Assembly (NCBI GenBank): GCA_934219025.1
Contig: CAKQDG010000034.1
Span: forward strand, 1 to 19,675
Direction: 5' to 3'
Length of the DNA: 19,675 nucleotides
From: an uncultured Prevotella sp.
Lineage (GTDB): Bacteria > Bacteroidota > Bacteroidia > Bacteroidales > Bacteroidaceae
Below are positions 15,294 to 19,675 of the stretch, one piece after another. The notes under the pieces were generated by a model. That model saw nothing but the letters and a program-made list of their open reading frames with translations, did no database searches and was not told the DNA's origin. Positions within the stretch are counted from its first letter, which is position 1; each line of letters starts with the position of its first letter. The position numbers and the translations under genes are program-made.

Positions 15294-15301
15294 TATCTTT
15301 G
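15294..15301 (+). promoter_or_regulatory. -7 promoter element for dnaX
   Basis: TATCTTTG matches TAnnTTTG, giving a leader of about 90 bases before the ATG at 15400. It faces away from the minus-strand box at 15264-15271, so each RNA polymerase footprint would cover the other promoter. Confidence 0.6.
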
Positions 15302-15399
15302 CATAAGAAAAGCTGCATCTCGGGGAAATAAAAGCGAGAATTCATCCTGTTTCTTCTCTCGATTTGCATGAAAAGCAATAACTTGTATCGTTTTTTTAA

Positions 15400-17199
15400 A
15401 TGGAAGAATATATTGTATCGGCAAGAAAATACCGTCCGTTGTCTTTTGATGCGGTGGTAGGACAGTCTTCCCTCACCACAACATTGAAAAATGCCGTGAA
15501 GAGTGGAAAACTGGCTCATGCCTATCTGTTCTGCGGTCCGCGCGGTGTGGGCAAGACTACGTGTGCGCGTATTTTTGCCAAGGCGATAAACTGCATGAAC
15601 CCTACGGCAGAAGGGGAGGCATGTAATGAATGTGAAAGTTGCAAGGCGTTTAACGAGCAGCGTTCTTATAATATTTTTGAGCTTGACGCTGCGAGCAACA
15701 ACTCTGTGGAGAATATCAAGACCTTGATGGAGCAGACGCGTATTCCGCCGCAGGTGGGAAAGTACAAGGTGTTTATTATCGACGAGGTACACATGCTTTC
15801 CACGGCGGCTTTCAACGCCTTCCTCAAGACTCTGGAGGAACCGCCGGCACACGTTGTGTTTATACTTGCCACAACCGAGAAGCACAAAATACTTCCAACA
15901 ATCCTTTCGCGTTGTCAGATTTACGATTTTGAGCGGATGACCGTTCCTGAGATAGTGAATCATCTGAAGATGGTGGCACAGAAGGAAGGCATAACGTATG
16001 AGGAAAACGCTTTGGAGGTTATTGCCGAGAAAGCAGACGGAGGTATGCGCGATTCGCTTTCGATATTCGACCAGGCTGCAAGTTTCTGCCAGGGTAATAT
16101 AACATACCAGAAGGTGATAGAAGACCTCAATGTGCTTGATTCCGACAATTATTTTCGTGTTGTAGACCTCTGTCTGGAAAACAAGGCCGCCGATGTTATG
16201 GTGTTGCTTAATAATATCATAGCCAAGGGATTTGACGGCGGAAATTTTGTCAACGGCCTTGCTGCCCATGTGCGCAATGTATTGATGGCAAAAGACAATC
16301 AGACCGTTTCCTTGCTTGAGGTGAGCCAGGGTCAGGCTGATAAATATAAGGCTCAAGCCGCCAAATGCCCGGTGAAATTCCTGTATAAGGCATTGAAGAT
16401 AATGAACGAGTGTGACGTGAACTACCGCCAGAGCAGCAACAAGCGCCTTTTGGTGGAGCTCACACTCATCCGTGTGGCACAGATCACGCAACCGGATGAT
16501 GACGACAGCGTCGCGGGGCGCAGCCCCAAGAGATTAAAAAGCCTGTTTAAGAAACTTATAGCATCTTCGCAGCAAAGGGCAGCCTCGCAGGTGGCAGCCG
16601 CTGCGACCGTTTCACGCCAGGAGGAGCATCATGACGTGAAAGGGACAGCTATTGCCGATGATGCCCATAAAGACAATCCGCAGAATGCGACCACGGGCGG
16701 AGCTTCAGAGCCCCAGCGCCCGCATCCGGCTGCGATAAAACTTGGCAGTATAGGAAAATCCTTTGCGAATTTGCGCAAGGGTCCGGAGAAGCCTTCGTAT
16801 GAGGTGGAACAGGATGTGAAGCCCACGGGACTTCATGAGGCTTTTGATGAAGACATGCTTTTGCTTCAGTGGCTTTCCATGTGCAACCGTATGCCGCAGT
16901 CTATGTCGAGCACGGCAACCCGAATGAAGAATATCATGCCCAAGATACTTGAATTTCCGAATATTGAGATTGTTGTGGAAAACAAGATGCTTCTTGAGGA
17001 TATTCAGAAGATACAGAAGCGCATACGCAACACGCTGGTTCAGAAGTTGCGCAATGACGACATAGAACTGCATCTCCGTATGGCTCGTCCGGAGGAAATA
17101 AAGCGAATACTTTCCCCGCGGGAGCTGTTTGAAAAGTTATGCAAGGAAAACCCCGCCGTGCAGAAGCTGGGCGAGGTTTTCCTGTTGGATTTTGCTTAG
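15400..17199 (+). CDS. dnaX: DNA polymerase III gamma/tau subunit
   Basis: The 599-residue clamp-loader ATPase binds beta-clamp loader partners and holds the replicase together. Residues 1-240 have the AAA+ core: GPRGVGKT Walker A (46-53), a zinc finger of C65, C75, C78 and C81, Walker B IIDEVH (126-131), sensor ATTEKHK (157-163) and the SRC arginine-finger motif (170-172). The clamp-loader lid and collar follow to about 365. Residues 370-470 are a low-complexity, Ala/Gln/Lys-rich linker. The last 130 residues are a tau-type C-terminal domain that ends normally. No programmed-frameshift signal is visible, so only the long form is predicted. It converges on asnA with only 13 bases between stop codons. 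Confidence 0.97.
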   Translation: MEEYIVSARKYRPLSFDAVVGQSSLTTTLKNAVKSGKLAHAYLFCGPRGVGKTTCARIFAKAINCMNPTAEGEACNECESCKAFNEQRSYNIFELDAASNNSVENIKTLMEQTRIPPQVGKYKVFIIDEVHMLSTAAFNAFLKTLEEPPAHVVFILATTEKHKILPTILSRCQIYDFERMTVPEIVNHLKMVAQKEGITYEENALEVIAEKADGGMRDSLSIFDQAASFCQGNITYQKVIEDLNVLDSDNYFRVVDLCLENKAADVMVLLNNIIAKGFDGGNFVNGLAAHVRNVLMAKDNQTVSLLEVSQGQADKYKAQAAKCPVKFLYKALKIMNECDVNYRQSSNKRLLVELTLIRVAQITQPDDDDSVAGRSPKRLKSLFKKLIASSQQRAASQVAAAATVSRQEEHHDVKGTAIADDAHKDNPQNATTGGASEPQRPHPAAIKLGSIGKSFANLRKGPEKPSYEVEQDVKPTGLHEAFDEDMLLLQWLSMCNRMPQSMSSTATRMKNIMPKILEFPNIEIVVENKMLLEDIQKIQKRIRNTLVQKLRNDDIELHLRMARPEEIKRILSPRELFEKLCKENPAVQKLGEVFLLDFA

Positions 17200-17212
17200 A
17201 CGGATTTTCTTG

Positions 17213-18250
17213 TCAGATAAGGTTCATGCCGAGTTCGGCACATTCTTTTCTCATCTTGTCGGGCCAGATGCTTGCCTGTATTTCCCCCAGATGTCCTTTG
17301 TGGAGCAAAACCATGCAGAGTCGGCTCTGCCCGATACCTCCGCCGATGCTTTGTGGCAGTTCGCCGTTGAGTAGTCTTTTGTGGAAATACAGTTTTTCCC
17401 TTTCCTCCTTTCCTGTGATTTCCAGTTGTCTCAGCAGGGCGTCTTTGTCCACCCTTATACCCATGGACGAGAGTTCCACGGCCCTGTCGAGCACAGGATA
17501 CCATATCAGGATGTCGCCGTTGAGCCCCTTGTGTCCAGGTTCGCTCTCTGTAGTCCAGTCGTCGTAGTCAGGCGAGCGCCCGTCGTGCGGTTCGCCGTTA
17601 GCCAGTTTTCCGCCTATACCGATAATGAATACGGCGCCATATTTCTTGCATATCAAGTCTTCGCGTTCCTTAGCCGTCTTGTCGGGATACATCTTCAGCA
17701 AGTCTTCGCTGTGGATGAAATGAATGTTGTCTGGCAGGAAAGGCTTGATGTTCGGATAACTCTCGCAAACGAGGAATTCCGTTCGCAGTATTGCCGAGTA
17801 AATCCTTCTCACGATGTCTTTCAGGAAGTCCAGGTTTCGCTGTCCCTCTTTCATCACCATTTCCCAGTCCCATTGGTCCACGTATAGAGAGTGAAGGTTG
17901 TCAAGTTCCTCGTCGGCCCGAATAGCGTTCATGTCGGCATACACCCCGTAGCCCGGTTCCACTTTGTATTCGGCGAGCGTGAGTCGTTTCCATTTTGCCA
18001 GCGAGTGTACCACTTCGGCTGTGGCATCCCCCAGATCCTTTATCGGGAAGCTCACGGGGCGCTCCACTCCGTTCAGGTCGTCGTTGATTCCGAGTCCTTT
18101 CATTACGAACAGTGGTGCCGTGACGCGTCTTAGTTTCAGTTCTGTAGACAGGTTCATCTGAAAGAACTCCTTTATTGTCTTGATGCCTTGCTCCGTTTGT
18201 TTCATGTCAAGCAAGGCTTTATAGTCTGCTGGTTTTATCAATTTGCTCAT
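17213..18250 (-). CDS. asnA: Aspartate-ammonia ligase (asparagine synthetase A)
   Basis: The 345-residue cytosolic enzyme makes asparagine from aspartate, ammonia and ATP, and has a class II aminoacyl-tRNA-synthetase fold. Diagnostic segments include VERPVSFPIKD (62-72), YVDQWDWE (122-129), the DYDDWTTESEPG region near 228-239, AVELSSMGIRVD (260-271) and the motif-3-like GGGIGQSRLC (303-312). Family members are about 330-345 residues, so it is complete. It has its own promoter and a dyad symmetry in the leader. The stop codon is 13 bases from that of dnaX, and no terminator fits in the gap. Confidence 0.97.
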   Translation of the reverse strand: MSKLIKPADYKALLDMKQTEQGIKTIKEFFQMNLSTELKLRRVTAPLFVMKGLGINDDLNGVERPVSFPIKDLGDATAEVVHSLAKWKRLTLAEYKVEPGYGVYADMNAIRADEELDNLHSLYVDQWDWEMVMKEGQRNLDFLKDIVRRIYSAILRTEFLVCESYPNIKPFLPDNIHFIHSEDLLKMYPDKTAKEREDLICKKYGAVFIIGIGGKLANGEPHDGRSPDYDDWTTESEPGHKGLNGDILIWYPVLDRAVELSSMGIRVDKDALLRQLEITGKEEREKLYFHKRLLNGELPQSIGGGIGQSRLCMVLLHKGHLGEIQASIWPDKMRKECAELGMNLI

Positions 18251-18256
18251 ATATTT

Positions 18257-18279
18257 CTTGATTTGTTTGTTAAATCAAG
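18257..18279. promoter_or_regulatory. Inverted repeat in the asnA leader
   Basis: CTTGATTT (18257-18264) and AAATCAAG (18272-18279) form an 8-bp dyad with a 7-base spacer, between the -7 box and the asnA start codon, at the predicted transcription start. It could be an operator or a leader hairpin. The regulator is unknown. Confidence 0.4.
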
Positions 18280-18281
18280 TG

Positions 18282-18289
18282 CAAAGGTA
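18282..18289 (-). promoter_or_regulatory. -7 promoter element for asnA
   Basis: TACCTTTG on the minus strand, followed by CAC, matches TAnnTTTG and lies 32 bases upstream of the start codon. The -33 region is A/T-rich without a clear TTTG. Confidence 0.65.
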
Positions 18290-18445
18290 TGAAAATATAT
18301 TCAGATGTAAATAAAATATATGGAAATAATTTCAAAATGATATTAATAATTGTTCCGTTCCGTCGTTTTGAAAGGATTAAGGATATACTCCATTGTCTGT
18401 TATAAAAGTATAGTTGCTGAATATCGGGATTTGATATAAAATCAT

Positions 18446-18453
18446 TACCTTTG
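18446..18453 (+). promoter_or_regulatory. -7 promoter element for the histidine phosphatase gene
   Basis: TACCTTTG followed by CAC is the same box as for asnA, in the opposite direction. It lies 38 bases upstream of the ATG at 18492. A -33 element at the usual spacing is not evident. Confidence 0.6.
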
Positions 18454-18491
18454 CACAAGCATCAGCTAAAAATAGAAAATAAACACAAAAG

Positions 18492-19001
18492 ATGAAAACG
18501 ATTTTATATCTCACCCGCCATGGTGAAACCGTGGACAATGCCAACAAGATAATGCAGGGACAAGTGCAGGGGCAGCTCAACGAAAAGGGCATTGCCCAGG
18601 CGCAGCAGCTCTCAAGGGAACTTGCCAATAAGCATTTCGATGCTTTTGTGTCGAGCGACCTGAAGCGCTCCATCGACACATGCCGCATCGTTGCCGGGCC
18701 GCATCATGCCGAAGTAACCACAACTCCGCTCTTGAGAGAGCGCGACTGGGGAAGTTTTACGGGCAAATACATTCCTGATTTGGAGCATGCCGTATGGCCT
18801 GACGACGTGGAGCCACTTGACGAGCTGAAAGAGCGCGCCCGAAAATTTCTGGATTTTATACGCAAGGAATATCCGGGCAAGACAGTGCTTGCCGTGGGAC
18901 ACGGAATCATAAACAAAGCAATCCAGGCTGTATATTATAATAAGGAAATGCGTGATATACAGCGCATGACGAATGCTGAGGTTAGAATACTCGAACTGTA
19001 A
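18492..19001 (+). CDS. Histidine phosphatase family protein (phosphoglycerate-mutase-like)
   Basis: The 169-residue soluble protein has the RHGE signature: LTRHGET (7-13, H10 being the phospho-acceptor). R59 in SSDLKRS, E83 in RERDWGSF and H137 in AVGHGII complete the usual catalytic pocket. The C-terminus is short, which fits the small phosphatase branch (alpha-ribazole phosphatase, sugar-phosphate or broad-specificity phosphatases) better than glycolytic mutases. No cobalamin genes are nearby, so a CobC role is not supported. It is divergent from asnA and ends in a hairpin that includes its own stop codon. Confidence 0.92.
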   Translation: MKTILYLTRHGETVDNANKIMQGQVQGQLNEKGIAQAQQLSRELANKHFDAFVSSDLKRSIDTCRIVAGPHHAEVTTTPLLRERDWGSFTGKYIPDLEHAVWPDDVEPLDELKERARKFLDFIRKEYPGKTVLAVGHGIINKAIQAVYYNKEMRDIQRMTNAEVRILEL

Positions 19002-19022
19002 GGGAATTTCTGTTTTCCCTTA
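18999..19022 (+). terminator. Short terminator-like hairpin at the phosphatase stop codon
   Basis: TAAGGGAA (18999-19006) pairs with TTCCCTTA (19015-19022), followed by TTTTA. The stem begins with the TAA stop codon itself. It is short, and the stronger hairpin at 19129-19179 may be the main terminator. Confidence 0.5.
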
Positions 19023-19082
19023 TTTTATGCTGAAGAATACCGAAACCGATACACTTATTATCAATAATATTGCTGCTATCAT
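19020..19082 (-). CDS. Possible 20-residue hydrophobic peptide
   Basis: The minus strand from the ATG at 19082 reads MIAAILLIISVSVSVFFSIK and stops, enough for a single membrane helix. A TAnnTTTG box lies 40 bases upstream (19122-19129). Size and hydrophobicity resemble type I toxin peptides, but a 20-codon ORF in A/T-rich DNA may be chance. The opposite strand also has a 26-codon ORF (19027-19107). I rate this as a candidate only. Confidence 0.2.
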   Translation of the reverse strand: MIAAILLIISVSVSVFFSIK

Positions 19083-19121
19083 AATGATTGGCTTTTTAGG
19101 TGATTAATAATTTATTTGACA

Positions 19122-19129
19122 CAAAAATA
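19122..19129 (-). promoter_or_regulatory. Possible -7 promoter element for the small peptide ORF
   Basis: TATTTTTG on the minus strand fits TAnnTTTG but overlaps the base of a terminator stem and has no visible -33 partner. Confidence 0.25.
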
Positions 19130-19179
19130 GGCATTTCTCCGTTATGTTGTTGCCGAAAAAAGGGGAAATGCCTTTTTTT
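19129..19179 (+). terminator. Intrinsic terminator
   Basis: AGGCATTTC (19129-19137) pairs with GAAATGCCT (19165-19173), extended by TCC/GGG, and seven T follow. It would end the phosphatase transcript about 130 bases after its stop. The T run precedes the inverted MITE-like copy. Confidence 0.75.
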
Positions 19180-19235
19180 ATATGGATTTTATGATACGCT
19201 AACGTTTTTTTGCAATATAAACTGCATATATATCT

Positions 19236-19437
19236 GAAATCCGACTTTTTGACCACTTTCTTCTTAACCCCCGAAAAATCCTGTTTCTGAGCCGAGCAAT
19301 GCTTTTTCGGGAGCAAAGCATTGCTTCTCTCCCCGAAAAGCATTGCTTTGCTCCAAAATAAGCAATGCTTGGGCAGCGAAAAACAAAAAATCGGGGGAGC
19401 GGAACGCGAAAAAGTGTTCTAAACTTCTTATTCGTGC
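19236..19437 (-). repeat. MITE-like hairpin element, copy B (inverted)
   Basis: It is the reverse complement of copy A (4626-4829) with the same length and no indels in the aligned part. The 60-bp core is identical (19292-19351). One terminal repeat is intact (complement of TTTAGAACACTTTTT near 19410-19424); the other is degraded (GACCACTTTC). Its intact end faces the exported-protein gene at 19549. Copy B has an additional AAGCATTGCTT unit next to the core. Confidence 0.75.
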
Positions 19438-19548
19438 AAAAATAGTTCAAAAGGGTACATTATTAATGTGCGTGCGTCTATATAATATATATAATATGGT
19501 GTGGCTACGGCATATCATACAACAAGAAAAATCAAAACAAATATCATA

Positions 19549-19675
19549 ATGAAGAAATCATTAATATCTGCTGTTGCGGCAATGATGATGCAGCAGGGCG
19601 CTGCATGGGCGGGCGACATCTACGTGTCTACCTCGTTCCATGAACCGGCAAATGAAGGACTGCGCTTTATATACA
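19549..19675 (+). CDS. Exported protein, N-terminal fragment (runs off the right edge), possibly GH43-like
   Basis: The ATG at 19549 opens 42 codons. Residues 1-21 (MKKSLISAVAAMMMQQGAAW) are a signal peptide, and DIYVSTSFHEPANEGLRFIY follows. The 'TSFHEPANEGLRF-Y' opening reminds me of five-bladed-propeller glycosidase-like proteins (GH43/GH32 clan) in Bacteroidota, but too little is present to prove it. It lies about 110 bp after MITE-like copy B. No TAnnTTTG box was found; the leader is very A/T-rich. Confidence 0.6.
   Translation, partial: MKKSLISAVAAMMMQQGAAWAGDIYVSTSFHEPANEGLRFIY

Noticed and set aside
15238..16491. 417-codon minus-strand open frame opposite dnaX.
   Set aside because: It lies antisense to well-supported AAA+ sequence, shows no recognisable domain, and runs exactly to the divIC start; it is a shadow frame.
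16490..16570. Possible dnaX programmed frameshift (GGGGCGCAGCCCC hairpin near an A5 run).
   Set aside because: No X-XXY-YYZ slippery heptamer in frame, the hairpin is upstream of the A run instead of downstream, and the A run is too short for obvious slippage.
19027..19107. 26-codon plus-strand ORF with a hydrophobic end, before the terminator at 19129.
   Set aside because: No start signal, and it overlaps the opposite-strand candidate; composition alone can explain it.

Overview
The window comes from the chromosome of a gut- or oral-type Bacteroidota, most likely Prevotella or a close relative. Four things point there: promoters of the TAnnTTTG (-7) type with little Shine-Dalgarno sequence, type IX secretion (T9SS) C-terminal sorting tails, polysaccharide-utilisation glycosidases, and a divIC / dnaX / asnA / pyrC housekeeping set typical of that phylum. 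No mobile gene, integrase, CRISPR array, rRNA or tRNA was seen.

Layout. (1) 1-4435, minus strand: two secreted glycan-degrading enzymes, probably co-transcribed. One is a two-part alpha-L-rhamnosidase (GH78) with a BNR/Asp-box beta-propeller at its C-terminus. The other is the N-terminal part of a GH2 enzyme that runs off the left edge. (2) 4436-5021: divergent intergenic region with a MITE-like hairpin element (copy A) and a clear promoter for the next gene. (3) 5022-10746, plus strand: two large exported T9SS cargo proteins built from choice-of-anchor-J (cleaved-adhesin type) and FN3/Ig-like domains, each followed by a hairpin terminator. (4) 10917-15237, minus strand: a run of five genes, in transcription order divIC/ftsB-like, a small membrane protein, a DUF4369-type lipoprotein, pyrC (dihydroorotase) and a membrane-anchored metallophosphoesterase. 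(5) 15400-17199, plus: dnaX, divergent from the divIC-like gene. (6) 17213-18250, minus: asnA, converging on dnaX with a 13-base gap. (7) 18492-19001, plus: a histidine-phosphatase gene divergent from asnA. (8) 19002-19548: terminators, a possible tiny hydrophobic peptide gene, and an inverted second copy (B) of the MITE-like element. (9) 19549 onward: the start of another exported protein, probably a glycosidase-like propeller.

The most interesting material is the non-coding repeat content. It includes two inverted copies of a ~200-bp hairpin element sharing an identical 60-bp core that can fold two mutually exclusive ways. It also includes a 7-bp tandem repeat that contains the stop codon of two unrelated genes, and a 9-bp tandem repeat just upstream of the start codons of two other genes. 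A G/C hairpin has been read through as a protein linker in the GH2 gene. The 5022-8441 adhesin has an internal 546-bp-offset duplication and an abrupt base-composition change near 6660. I found no clear-cut new defence or mobile system. The glycosidases and surface adhesins fit a glycan-foraging, surface-attached lifestyle, and the rest is core metabolism and cell division.
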